DNA from: Mycobacterium sp. | GTDB taxonomy: Bacteria; Actinomycetota; Actinomycetes; Mycobacteriales; Mycobacteriaceae | Direction: 5' to 3' | Assembly (NCBI RefSeq): GCF_004298145.1 | Contig: NZ_SCRH01000014.1 | Coordinates: 1 to 64,000, forward strand | DNA length: 64,000 nucleotides | Shown: positions 16,531 to 25,277 of the stretch, in pieces | How positions within the stretch are numbered: position 1 is the stretch's first letter | Layout: each line of letters begins with the position of its first letter | Translations under genes and position numbers: made by a program | Notes under the pieces: generated by a model | The model's input: the letters and a program-made list of their open reading frames with translations, nothing else | Database searches by the model: none | What the model was told of the DNA's origin: nothing

Positions 16531-17145
16531 ATGCATGACCAAACGCCCTGTATCGATTTCAGCCAGCTCGAGTCGATCTACGCGCCGCTGGCCGAATCGA
16601 TCCGCCGGCTCGTCGACGTCAGCATCCGCACCGAGGCCGGGCCCGCGGCGGTGGCGGCCGCCACGTCCAAGATCAACAGTGCCGCAGCGGAATTGAGCCA
16701 GGCGATGAAACCCGGACCGTTCGGCGTGCACCGGAATCCGGATGGCCAGACCATCGCCTGGGGCAACGCCGTGGTCGGCGTGCGCAACCCGATCGCGCCA
16801 CCGCTGGTCATCCATCATGATCCCGGCGGGCTGGTGTGGTCGGAGTTCGTCCTGGGCGCCGCCTACGAAGGCCCACCGGAGACCGTGCACGGCGGTGTGT
16901 GCGCGCTGGTGCTCGACCATGTGCTCGGCGCGACCGCGCACCAGCCCGACAGGCCCGCTTTCACCGGCACGCTCACCCTGCGATACCGCCGTCCCACGGC
17001 GCTGGGACGGCCGCTGCGCGCGCAAGCTCGCATCGAGCGCACCGAGGGCGTCAAGACGTTCGCCGTCGGTCACCTGGCCGACGAGGACGGCGTCACCGTC
17101 GAAGCCGAGGGGATTTTCATTCATCCCAGGCGGGCCCCGGCATAA
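16531..17145 (+). CDS. Hotdog-fold (PaaI/4HBT-type) thioesterase
   Basis: 204-residue protein. The C-terminal two thirds carry the hotdog signature: G-x-Y-E-G-P-P-E-T-V-H-GG-V-x-A-L-x-L-D, followed by GTLTLRYRRPTALGRPL and the strand pair ARIERTEGVKTFAVG. The N-terminal 60 residues are helical. It probably hydrolyses an acyl-CoA. It is divergent from the SDR gene and convergent (18-base gap) with the next gene. Confidence 0.8.
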   Translation: MHDQTPCIDFSQLESIYAPLAESIRRLVDVSIRTEAGPAAVAAATSKINSAAAELSQAMKPGPFGVHRNPDGQTIAWGNAVVGVRNPIAPPLVIHHDPGGLVWSEFVLGAAYEGPPETVHGGVCALVLDHVLGATAHQPDRPAFTGTLTLRYRRPTALGRPLRAQARIERTEGVKTFAVGHLADEDGVTVEAEGIFIHPRRAPA

Positions 17146-17163
17146 CGAACCTCGACGACGGGG

Positions 17164-17928
17164 TCAGGTCCTCGTCGCGGCCCGCTCGACGTCGAGCAGC
17201 TGCTCGCCGCGTCGTTCGTCGTCGTAGGCCTTACGCCCGCCGCGCAGACCGAACAGCCGTTTGGAGATCAGCAGGTAGATCACCGCGGCGACATTGATGG
17301 TGAACGTCACCAGCCGGGTCATCGTGATGCCCTTGGCCAGATCGTGAATCTCCAGCGGCAGGAAGACCGAGGTGGCGATCACGGCGAAGTATTCGCCCCA
17401 GCGCTTGAGCAACCACAGGCCGACGCCCTCGACGACCTCCAACAGTGCATAGCCGACCAGCATCAGGGTCAGCAACGCCAGCGTGGACGGCTTGGCGGCC
17501 AGCGCCTTTTCCAGCTCGTGCACGATGGTCATCTGGTCGACCTTGAAGCCGGCGGCCCGGAAGATCGGCAGGTCGCGCTCGAGGGTGGCCTGAATGGCGC
17601 CCCGCGCACCGCGGAACTTCCACACCGCGTAGGCCGCCAGCGCGATGACCACCGCCCGGAACAACCGTTCCACCGCGAGGGCCCGAATGATGATGGCCTG
17701 GCGTAAGGCCTTGCCGCGCATGATCATCGGCGCGTCCTCGGCGGGGCCGCGCCCGTGGGCCGGGCCGACGGTGAATTCGCCGCACCGCAGGCAGCGCCAT
17801 ACCTCGCCCAGGCCGGTGGTGCCGTTCAGCCGTTCGGCGAGTGCCTGCTCGTCGGGTGCGTAGGTGGCGTGTCCCGCGAGCGCGCAGGTGACCAGCTCCC
17901 ACCGATTGAGACCGCGTTCTTTGGGCAT
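17164..17928 (-). CDS. DUF2127 membrane protein
   Basis: 254-residue membrane protein. The N-terminal 60 residues are soluble with a single Cys pair (WRCLRCGEF) that could form a zinc knuckle. Four hydrophobic helices follow (starting near 88, 152, 178 and 212), with the DUF2127 segment around LLEVVEGVGLWLLKRWGEYFAV. Function unknown. It overlaps no neighbour and is convergent with the thioesterase gene. Confidence 0.75.
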   Translation of the reverse strand: MPKERGLNRWELVTCALAGHATYAPDEQALAERLNGTTGLGEVWRCLRCGEFTVGPAHGRGPAEDAPMIMRGKALRQAIIIRALAVERLFRAVVIALAAYAVWKFRGARGAIQATLERDLPIFRAAGFKVDQMTIVHELEKALAAKPSTLALLTLMLVGYALLEVVEGVGLWLLKRWGEYFAVIATSVFLPLEIHDLAKGITMTRLVTFTINVAAVIYLLISKRLFGLRGGRKAYDDERRGEQLLDVERAATRT

Positions 17929-18030
17929 GGCCGATCATCGACTGCGGGTGGCCGGCCGCGCAAGGGGGCGCGCACCCGGGCGTCAGGAGCGTGGGCTTAG
18001 GTGCCACGACGTTTCGCAGCCCGGGCGGGA

Positions 18031-18936
18031 CTACCCCGCTTGTGGTGTCTGCGATTCGCTCAGCGCCGCCGTCTCGTCGGTCAGATGTTTTCCGATGTCG
18101 CGGATCTGCCGTGCGCTCAGCGGGCACAGCGGGTGTACGGCCACCATCAGGGAAACGCGTCCCCGGTCATCGAAAACCGGTGCGGCGATGGTCACCACGG
18201 GTTGCTTCCGCCGGCCTGGGTTGTCGTCGGAAAGGAAGCCGATGGTGGTGAACTCGACAAGCAGTTGGTCCATGATGTGGCGCACCGGCGTCGGCATCTC
18301 GCTGCTGTCCAAGGTGCCCACCACCTGGACGGCCTGGGCCAGCGCGGGCGTCGTCCAGTCGACGTCGAATCCCCGCTCCCGCGTGTGCGCGAGCACCTGT
18401 TGGAGGCGCTGCGTGCGATCGGCATTGGCGCCCGCACCGCGGCGGACCCAGGCGCGTTGTTCCTCGTCGGTGTCCCAAGCCGCCATCGCGACGCCGAACG
18501 GCGGCGTGTATGGGATGCGATCGCCCGGTATTCCCGACGGCTGGGTGGCGGGTTCGCCCTCGAAGGCGGTGACCACCAGGGAATCCCCGAACTTCTCGAC
18601 CACCGAACACGCGTAGCCGACCTCGCGGGACAGGCGCAGCGCCGCCGAACGGGCCGCATGCGCGAGGGGTCGGGCGGTGTCGGTGCGGGCGGCCACCACC
18701 GCGAGCGCGGGCCCCAGGGCGAACGTCTTCGTGACCGGGTCGCGACTGGCCCACCCGCGGTCGCACAACGTCTTCAAGATCGCGTGCGCCGTCGCCTGGG
18801 TGAGATCCAGCTCGCGCACCACGTCGGAGAACCGCAGCCGCGCACTTGGAGACCGCGCCAGGAGCTCGACAACATCGAGCACCCGGGCGGTCGGCGCTGA
18901 CGTCGATCCGCGAATCGCTTGACTCCTTCGCTGCAC
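18031..18936 (-). CDS. IclR-family regulator
   Basis: About 301 residues. The N-terminal winged helix-turn-helix (RVLDVVELLA to ATAHAILKTLCDRGWASRD) precedes an IclR effector domain ending in VAVHPLCPLSARQIRDIG. I start at GTG 18936; a longer frame extends into the divergent gene and is unlikely. The divergent zinc dehydrogenase operon and the palindromic spacer make it the probable local regulator. Confidence 0.8.
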   Translation of the reverse strand: MQRRSQAIRGSTSAPTARVLDVVELLARSPSARLRFSDVVRELDLTQATAHAILKTLCDRGWASRDPVTKTFALGPALAVVAARTDTARPLAHAARSAALRLSREVGYACSVVEKFGDSLVVTAFEGEPATQPSGIPGDRIPYTPPFGVAMAAWDTDEEQRAWVRRGAGANADRTQRLQQVLAHTRERGFDVDWTTPALAQAVQVVGTLDSSEMPTPVRHIMDQLLVEFTTIGFLSDDNPGRRKQPVVTIAAPVFDDRGRVSLMVAVHPLCPLSARQIRDIGKHLTDETAALSESQTPQAG

Positions 18937-18957
18937 GATTTTTACAGTTATGCGAGC

Positions 18958-18984
18958 ATTCGAGATTCTATATCGAATATTCGA
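18958..18984. promoter_or_regulatory. Candidate IclR operator
   Basis: ATTCGA (18958), then the perfect 12-base palindrome TCGAATATTCGA (18973-18984). The first half-site also pairs with TCGAAT at 18973 across nine bases. This gives three half-sites in the 61-base gap between IclR and the dehydrogenase gene. The A/T richness stands out from the surrounding DNA. Confidence 0.55.
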
Positions 18985-18997
18985 GAAAGTTAATACA

Positions 18998-20050
18998 TTG
19001 CGCGCTGTGGTGCTACGAGACGGCCGGTTGCAGGTCCGCGACACGCCCGACCCCCGGCCCGGGCCGGGCGAGTTATTACTCCGCACGCTGAGCACGGCGA
19101 TCTGCGCGTCCGACGTGCACTTCATCGACCATCCGGAACTCGCCATCGACGACCCGACCGGCCGCTCCCTCTACGACACCGACCGCGACATCGTGCTCGG
19201 ACACGAATTCGTGGGCGAGATCATCGGGCATGGCCCCGGCTGCACGGACCAGTACGCCGTCGGTACCCGGGTGACGGCCATGCCGGTTCGCCTGGTCGAC
19301 GGCGGTGCCGGTGGAATGCGCATCATCGGTCAACATCCCGAGGCCCAGGGCAGTTTCGGTGAGCTGCTGGTGGTTTCGGAAGCGGCGGCAAAGCCCGTCC
19401 CCGGTGACGTGTCCAGTGACGCCGTCGCGCTGACCGACGCATTCGCCGTCGGCGAGTTCTACGTGCGGTCGGCGCGAATGCAACCGGGGGAAGTCGCCGT
19501 CGTCATCGGCGCGGGGGCGATCGGGCTTTCCGCCGTCGCCGCCCTGTCCGGACGCGGCGTCGAACCCATCATCGTCGCGGACTACAAATCCGACCGGCGC
19601 GAGCTGGCCCGCGACCGCTTCGGGGCGCACGTGCTCGTCGACCCCTCCGTGAAGTCCCCCTTCGACGCGTTCAACGAGGTTCGCGCGCAGCGCGGATTGC
19701 CCGGGCCCGCCGTCGTATTCGAATGCGTCGGTGCGGCCGGGCTCATCCAGCATCTGGTCGAATCCGCCGAGATGGGCACCCGAATCTATTGTGCGGGTGG
19801 CTGGTACACCGGCGACACCCTCGACATCACCACCGCCACCCGCCAAGGCGTGACCATTCAGTTCGGCGGCGGGCCGCACCCGCAGGATTGGTACGGCACG
19901 CTTGACGCGATCGCGTCGGGGCGGCTGGACCCGCTACCCAGTGTCGGCAAGATCATCGGCCTCGACGAGGTGCCCGACGCCCTCGAGCTGGCCCGCAGGT
20001 CCGACGGCCCACCCCGGATCGTCGTCCGTCCGAATGGAGATCGCCCGTGA
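18998..20050 (+). CDS. Zinc-dependent alcohol dehydrogenase (MDR family)
   Basis: About 350 residues. The catalytic zinc ligands fit CASDVHF and GHEFVGE, and the NAD-binding motif is VIGAGAIGLSAV. The structural-zinc Cys cluster of horse-liver-type enzymes is absent. I start at TTG 18998 (preceded by GAGAAAG); an ATG at 18950 would give an atypical N-terminus lying in the operator. It overlaps the next gene by four bases. Substrate unknown. Confidence 0.8.
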   Translation: MRAVVLRDGRLQVRDTPDPRPGPGELLLRTLSTAICASDVHFIDHPELAIDDPTGRSLYDTDRDIVLGHEFVGEIIGHGPGCTDQYAVGTRVTAMPVRLVDGGAGGMRIIGQHPEAQGSFGELLVVSEAAAKPVPGDVSSDAVALTDAFAVGEFYVRSARMQPGEVAVVIGAGAIGLSAVAALSGRGVEPIIVADYKSDRRELARDRFGAHVLVDPSVKSPFDAFNEVRAQRGLPGPAVVFECVGAAGLIQHLVESAEMGTRIYCAGGWYTGDTLDITTATRQGVTIQFGGGPHPQDWYGTLDAIASGRLDPLPSVGKIIGLDEVPDALELARRSDGPPRIVVRPNGDRP

Positions 20051-20460
20051 GTGAAAGAGATGACCGGCAAGATATTTCGGATCTGCTGGTGCGCTATGCC
20101 ACGGGGATCGACCGGCGCGACTGGCCGCTGTTTCGCACCGTGTTCACCGACGACTGCGTACTCGACTACGGCGAGATCGGCCGGTGGAACGGCGTCGATG
20201 CCGTCGCCGACTTCATGGAGCAGGTACACGCTTTGGCGGGACACACGCTGCATCGCCTGACGAATCAGGCCATCACTGTCGACGGCGATAGCGCCACGGC
20301 GCGGACCTACATCGACGGGCTGATCATGGCGGGCGACAACAGCTCCGGCGTCAATGCGATCGGTTTCTACGATGACGAGATGGTGCGCACCCCCGCGGGG
20401 TGGCGCATCGCCCGCCGTCGCTACACCCAGGTGCGGATCACGACGGTCGGGGCCCCGTAG
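20047..20460 (+). CDS. SnoaL-like/NTF2-fold protein
   Basis: 137-residue NTF2-like protein with the pattern DLLVRYATGIDRRDWPLFRTVFTDDCVLDYG and a C-terminal strand GWRIARRRYTQVR. These are small cavity enzymes (dehydratases, isomerases) or binding proteins. GTG start overlaps the dehydrogenase stop, and its own stop abuts the next ATG, so the three genes form one operon. Confidence 0.8.
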   Translation: MSERDDRQDISDLLVRYATGIDRRDWPLFRTVFTDDCVLDYGEIGRWNGVDAVADFMEQVHALAGHTLHRLTNQAITVDGDSATARTYIDGLIMAGDNSSGVNAIGFYDDEMVRTPAGWRIARRRYTQVRITTVGAP

Positions 20461-21279
20461 ATGACGTTCGCGACGAAGTACGGACCGTGGGCGCTGGTGG
20501 CCGGCGCCTCCGACGGCGTGGGCGCGGCGTTCGCCGAAGCACTGGCCGAACGCGGTGTCAATGTCGTTCTGCTCGCCCGCCGTCAGAGCGTTCTGGACCG
20601 CGTCGCAATCGAGATCGAAACCAAGACGTCGGTGCAGACCCGCACTGTCGCTGTCGATCTCGCGCGGCCGGGTGCGGCGACGGCGGTCGCCGCGGCCACC
20701 AGCGACCTGGAGATCGGGATGCTCGTCTACTGTGCGGGTGCCGACCCGAACTTCGCACCGTTCCTTGCCAATTCGATCGAGGCCGCCGAGGCGATGGTGC
20801 ATCGCAACTGCACGGTCCCCATGCAGTTGTGCCATCACTTCGCACCGGCGATGGTCGAGCGGGGCAGTGGCGGCATCGTCCTCTTCGGCTCCGGGGCCGG
20901 GCTGGCCGGTGGGCCCAACATGGTCGCCTACGGCGCCTCCAAGGCTTTCGACATGGTCTTCGCCGAGGCGCTGTGGGCCGAACTGCACGGCACGGGTGTC
21001 GACGTGCTGGGCCTCATCCTGGGCAAGACCGATACGCCGGCCCTGCGCGCTCTCGAATATAGCCGCGGCCAGATCGGCTCGCCCGACGAGGCGCCGCCGG
21101 ACGCGGCGGCCGTGTCGGACGTCATCGCCGAGGCGTTCGAGAACCTGGGCAACGGCCCGACGTTGATGGTGGGCGACACCATGCGCGCCGCCGCGCAACT
21201 GCTGGCGTCGCTGAGCCGCAATCAGGCCGTCGAGCTTTTCACCCAGGCCGCCGCGGCGGCCATGGGCCCGGACGATTAG
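20461..21279 (+). CDS. Short-chain dehydrogenase
   Basis: 272-residue SDR: GASDGVGAAFA cofactor motif, YCAGADPN in place of NNAG, FGSGAG serine region and YGASK. The start ATG directly follows the stop of the SnoaL-like gene. It resembles hydroxysteroid 17-beta dehydrogenase-like SDRs. It is the third member of the IclR-flanked operon. Confidence 0.82.
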   Translation: MTFATKYGPWALVAGASDGVGAAFAEALAERGVNVVLLARRQSVLDRVAIEIETKTSVQTRTVAVDLARPGAATAVAAATSDLEIGMLVYCAGADPNFAPFLANSIEAAEAMVHRNCTVPMQLCHHFAPAMVERGSGGIVLFGSGAGLAGGPNMVAYGASKAFDMVFAEALWAELHGTGVDVLGLILGKTDTPALRALEYSRGQIGSPDEAPPDAAAVSDVIAEAFENLGNGPTLMVGDTMRAAAQLLASLSRNQAVELFTQAAAAAMGPDD

Positions 21280-21397
21280 CGATCAGTGGGAACCGGCCCC
21301 GTTCGCTGTGCGTCGTAGTGGATAGTGACGAGGTTTGCCAAAGTTCGAAATCAGGGCAGCCTAACTTTTGCTTCCATACGTCCCTGGTCAGCAAATA

Positions 21398-21497
21398 TAG
21401 GCTCGGGTAGATCGCTGGTTTTGTCGACCCGCCGCGTTGCTGACGGTGTATGTCACGGGTAGCTTGGGTAACCAGTTCGCCACGGCAACCGAGCCTA
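21398..21497 (+). promoter_or_regulatory. Possible structured leader of the cation exchanger
   Basis: The leader has a perfect nine-base pairing (TAGGCTCGG at 21398-21406 with CCGAGCCTA at 21489-21497) closing an 82-base loop that contains smaller hairpins around GGTAGCTTGGGTAACC. I compared it from memory with yybP-ykoY, M-box, SAM-IV and cobalamin riboswitches and saw no match. It may be a regulatory RNA or chance pairing. Confidence 0.3.
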
Positions 21498-21538
21498 AGT
21501 ACCCACCACCCGATCGCCGCTCCCCGCGAAGGATGACG

Positions 21539-22822
21539 ATGCTCGCCATAGACAGGCCCGCGGCTGCCGTCACCACGGCACACTGGCGGCGCCGCACCCT
21601 GATCCGTTCGGGGTTGATCACCGGCGCATTCATCGCCCCGGCCGTGGTCGTCCGGATCGCCGGCCTGCACACCGGCGCGGTGCCCGCCCTACTGATCTTC
21701 GGGGCCGCGGTGGTGGCGGCCAGCTTCTTGCTCGCCTGGGCCGCCGAGGCCGCCCAGATCGATGTGTCCGGCGGGCTGGCGACGGCGCTCCTCGCCTTGA
21801 TCGCGGTCCTGCCCGAATACGCGGTCGACCTCTACTACGCGTACGTGTCCGGGCACAACGCCGAATACACACAGTACGCCGCGGCCAACATGACCGGGTC
21901 GAACCGGCTGCTGATGGGCCTGGGCTGGCCCGTCGTGGTGCTGGTCAGCATCCTGGTGGCGCGCAAGACCGGATCCGGGAAAACCACGGGTTTGTCCCTG
22001 GAGCCAGCAAACCGCGTCGAACTGGGATTCCTGCTGATCGCCGGTGTGATCGCGTTCGCGGTACCGGCGAGCGGCGAGATTCATTTCGGGCTCGGGTTGG
22101 CGTTGCTGGCCTGGTTCGGGTTCTACCTCTACAAGATCAGCCACGGCGAAGTCGAAGAGCCCGACCTGATCGGCACCGCCGCCGCGTTGGGCGAACTGCC
22201 CGACGGCCGCCGGCGCATCGCCGTGGTCGGCCTCTTCGTTGCCTCGGGCGCGGTGATTCTGCTGTGCGCCAAGCCGTTCGCCGACAACCTGGTAGCGGCG
22301 GGCACCGAACTGGGCATCAACCGGTTCCTGCTGGTTCAGTGGCTGGCCCCGCTGGCCTCCGAGGCCCCCGAGTTCATCATCGCGACCATTTTCGCCACCC
22401 GTGGCAAGGGTACGGCGGCCATCGCCACGCTGATCTCCTCCAAGGTCAACCAGTGGACCCTGCTAATCGGGTCGTTGCCGATCGCCCACCTGCTCGGTGG
22501 CGGCGGGTACTCGCTCTACCTCGACTCCCGCCAGGTGGAGGAGATGCTGCTCACGGCGACCCAAACGATGATGGGCGTGGCGCTGATCCTGGCGCTGCGT
22601 TTCCACCGGGGCGCGGCGTTGACGCTGCTGGGATTGTTCGTCGTCCAGTTCGCGATCGTCTCGACGCACGGCCGGCTGCTGCTCTGCGGTGTCTACACGG
22701 TGGTGGCCGTCGTCGCGCTGATCCGCTACCGGCGCCACCTGGCGCCCACCGTCCGGGCGCCGTTCGTCGGGACGGCCGTCCGCCACAGCGGTCACCCGTT
22801 ACATCCGGTGCCGGACCCGTAA
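21539..22822 (+). CDS. CaCA-superfamily cation exchanger
   Basis: 427-residue membrane antiporter with about ten to eleven helices. The two inverted alpha-repeats are recognisable: LIAVLPEYAVDLYYAY with NMTGSNRLLMGLGWP, and APLASEAPEFIIATIFA with LISSKVNQWTLLIGSLP. The paired acidic residues (PEY, PEF) would coordinate Ca2+ or another cation exchanged for Na+/H+. ATG 21539 follows GAAGG with six to seven bases. Confidence 0.82.
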   Translation: MLAIDRPAAAVTTAHWRRRTLIRSGLITGAFIAPAVVVRIAGLHTGAVPALLIFGAAVVAASFLLAWAAEAAQIDVSGGLATALLALIAVLPEYAVDLYYAYVSGHNAEYTQYAAANMTGSNRLLMGLGWPVVVLVSILVARKTGSGKTTGLSLEPANRVELGFLLIAGVIAFAVPASGEIHFGLGLALLAWFGFYLYKISHGEVEEPDLIGTAAALGELPDGRRRIAVVGLFVASGAVILLCAKPFADNLVAAGTELGINRFLLVQWLAPLASEAPEFIIATIFATRGKGTAAIATLISSKVNQWTLLIGSLPIAHLLGGGGYSLYLDSRQVEEMLLTATQTMMGVALILALRFHRGAALTLLGLFVVQFAIVSTHGRLLLCGVYTVVAVVALIRYRRHLAPTVRAPFVGTAVRHSGHPLHPVPDP

Positions 22823-22856
22823 CGCCCCACGATCGCGCACCGTATACGGTCCAGGT

Positions 22857-23699
22857 ATGAACCGAGTGTCCGTGATCACAGGCGGGGCGGGCGGTATGGG
22901 CCTGGCCACCGCGAAAATCGTCGGCCGCGACCACACCGTGGTGCTCTGCGACGTCCGGCAGGAGCGGCTGACGGAGAGCGCCACCACCCTGCGCGAACTC
23001 GGGATCACTCCCACGCTCGCGAACTGTGACGTCACCGACCGGCGAGCTGTCGCGGACCTGCTCGGCACCGCCACGAACCTCGGGACGATCGTCTCCGTCA
23101 TCCATACCGCGGGGGTGAGCCCGAGCATGGGCCCCGCCGACTACGTCATGCGGACCAATGCGGTCGGCACCGTCAACGTCGACGAGGAGTTCTATGCGCT
23201 CGCCGGCGAGGGCGCGGTGATCGTCAACGTGGCCTCGATGGCTGCGCACATGTTGCCCGCGGAAATCATTCCGGCAGAACAATTCCCGCTGGCGCTGAAC
23301 GACGTCGACGCCTTCATGGACGCCATGATGGCCGCGTGCGGCATCGCCCCCGAGGAGGCGCGCCCCGGGCTCGCGTACGCCCTGAGCAAGAGCTTCGTGA
23401 AGTGGTACAGCCAGTCGCAGGCGGAGCGATTCAACGCGCGCGGATTGCGCATCGTCTCGGTTTCCCCGGGGTCGATCGACACCGAGATGGGCAGGCTCGA
23501 GGAGGAGGCGGGCGCCGGTGCGATGGTGGCCGACGCCGCGGTCCCCCGGTGGGGCAAGCCGGAGGAAATGGCGGAGCTGCTCGCCTTCTGCGCCAGCGAC
23601 AAGGCCGGCTACCTCACCGGCACCGATATCCTCAACGACGGCGGGGTGATCGCGTCGATGACCGAGCGAGCCCGGGCGGCCGCCGCCAGCTCAGCCTGA
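22857..23699 (+). CDS. Short-chain dehydrogenase
   Basis: 280-residue SDR: TGGAGGMGLATA motif, NVASMAAH serine region and YALSK active site (Tyr and Lys retained). A long segment before the active site (AEIIPAEQFPLALNDVDAFMDAMMAACG) is an insert compared with classical SDRs. Its 3' end overlaps the convergent monooxygenase gene by nine bases. Substrate unknown. Confidence 0.82.
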   Translation: MNRVSVITGGAGGMGLATAKIVGRDHTVVLCDVRQERLTESATTLRELGITPTLANCDVTDRRAVADLLGTATNLGTIVSVIHTAGVSPSMGPADYVMRTNAVGTVNVDEEFYALAGEGAVIVNVASMAAHMLPAEIIPAEQFPLALNDVDAFMDAMMAACGIAPEEARPGLAYALSKSFVKWYSQSQAERFNARGLRIVSVSPGSIDTEMGRLEEEAGAGAMVADAAVPRWGKPEEMAELLAFCASDKAGYLTGTDILNDGGVIASMTERARAAAASSA

Positions 23700-25277
23700 A
23701 GATGCGGGCGCACACCGTGTTTCACCATCGACGGGGTGCGCGACATTCCGCGGTGGCGCGGCCGTGCGGTGTATCCACTCTCGGCGCCGTAACCGCCAGG
23801 TCCGGCGAGCGTACTCCAGCTCGGTATAGGGCCATTGGGTGACGATGCGACCGGTGGGCGAACGAAAGTAGCTGTCGCACTGCGTCCAGATGGTCCGTGC
23901 CAGGTCCGCGGAAAGCTGGTCGTTGAACCGCTTTTCGGCCTCGGGATGCACATCGAGGTATCCGCCGCGGCGGGCCAGCCGGCTCACCGCGCTGGCGACC
24001 AGCCGCGCCCCGGCCTCGAGGATGTAGACGATGGAGTTGCCGCCCTGGTTGGTGTTGGGGCCATACAGCATGAAGAAGTTCGGGAATCCGCTGACCGCCA
24101 CCCCCAGGTAGGCACATGGGTCATCACCCCAGTGCTCGTGCAGCCGCCGGTCGCCGGCGCCGGTGACCTCGACGCCGGACAGGTAGCGGGACGTCTCGAA
24201 ACCGGTCGCCAGTACGATCACGTCGCAGTCGATTTCGCGACCCGACGCGCTGATCACCGATGTCTCGCCGATCCGCGCGATGGGGGTGGTGACCAATTCG
24301 ACGTTGTCCCGCTGCAACGCCCGGTAATAGTCGTCGCCCAACAACACTCGCTTACAGCGGAACGGGTAGTCGGGCGTCAGCGCCCGGCGCAGCGGCTCGT
24401 CGTCGACGGTGCGGTCCAGAAACGACGTCGCGATCTGCGTGCGCGCGGTGACCACGGGGTCGTCGGCGAAGGTCGCGGTGTTGTCGTGCTGGAATTTCCA
24501 GATCTGCCAGCGGGTGCGCCGCAGCGCGAGGGGGCTGCGTCTGAACCGGGTCAATTCGGTTGCGCTGTAAGGGCGATCGTCCTTGGGCACCATCCACGGC
24601 GGGGTGCGCTGGAAAACCGTGACGTGCCCGGCGGTCTTCGCCAGCTCGGGCACCACCTGTACCCCGCTGGCGCCGGTCCCGATCACCGCCACTTTGCGTC
24701 CCGCCAGATCGAGGCGGTGGTCCCACTGCGCGGTGTGCAGCACCGGACCGGCGAACCCGGCCAGGCCGTCGATGTCGGGTACCTTGACGGAACCGAACAG
24801 GCCGGCGGCGCACACGACGACGTCGGCGGTCAACGTGGCGGAAGTCCCGTTCCGGTTCAATCGGCACTCCCACGCCCGGGCGCGCGGGTTCCAGTGCAGG
24901 GACCGCACCGTGGTGTCGAGCATGAGGTGGCGCCGCAGATCGAAATCGTCGGCCACCGATTCGAGGTAGGCCAGGATCTCGGGCTGCCGCGCGTAGGTGC
25001 GGCTCCAGGATGTGTTGGGCGCGAAGGAGAACGAGTAGAGGTGGCTCTGGATGTCGCAGGCGGCCCCGGGATAGGTGTTGCGTCGCCAGGTGCCGCCGAC
25101 ACCGTCGGCCCCCTCGATGATCACCAGGTCGTCGATGCCGGCGCGGCGCAGCGCGACCGCGGCACCCAGACCACCGAAACCCGCCCCGATGATGGCCACC
25201 TTCGGCGACCGGCGACGCCGCGTCGCCGCCCGCATCCGCCCAACAGCGTAGAGCCATCGGGCTTTTCGGCTTGTCAC
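23691..25277 (-). CDS. Flavin monooxygenase, Baeyer-Villiger type (second of pair)
   Basis: About 528 residues. FAD-binding IIGAGFGGLGAA, the type I BVMO segment GTWRRNTYPGAACD, the fingerprint FAGPVLHTAQWD and the NADPH motif VIGTGASGVQ are present. I start at GTG 25277, which overlaps the stop of the upstream monooxygenase gene (GTGA). BVMOs insert oxygen next to a ketone, giving esters or lactones. Two different BVMOs co-translated suggests sequential or alternative ketone substrates. Substrate unknown. Confidence 0.85.
   Translation of the reverse strand: MTSRKARWLYAVGRMRAATRRRRSPKVAIIGAGFGGLGAAVALRRAGIDDLVIIEGADGVGGTWRRNTYPGAACDIQSHLYSFSFAPNTSWSRTYARQPEILAYLESVADDFDLRRHLMLDTTVRSLHWNPRARAWECRLNRNGTSATLTADVVVCAAGLFGSVKVPDIDGLAGFAGPVLHTAQWDHRLDLAGRKVAVIGTGASGVQVVPELAKTAGHVTVFQRTPPWMVPKDDRPYSATELTRFRRSPLALRRTRWQIWKFQHDNTATFADDPVVTARTQIATSFLDRTVDDEPLRRALTPDYPFRCKRVLLGDDYYRALQRDNVELVTTPIARIGETSVISASGREIDCDVIVLATGFETSRYLSGVEVTGAGDRRLHEHWGDDPCAYLGVAVSGFPNFFMLYGPNTNQGGNSIVYILEAGARLVASAVSRLARRGGYLDVHPEAEKRFNDQLSADLARTIWTQCDSYFRSPTGRIVTQWPYTELEYARRTWRLRRREWIHRTAAPPRNVAHPVDGETRCAPASSG

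Noticed and set aside
21280..21538. Known riboswitch (Mn2+, M-box, SAM or cobalamin) before the exchanger
   Set aside because: Conserved cores of those classes were not found.
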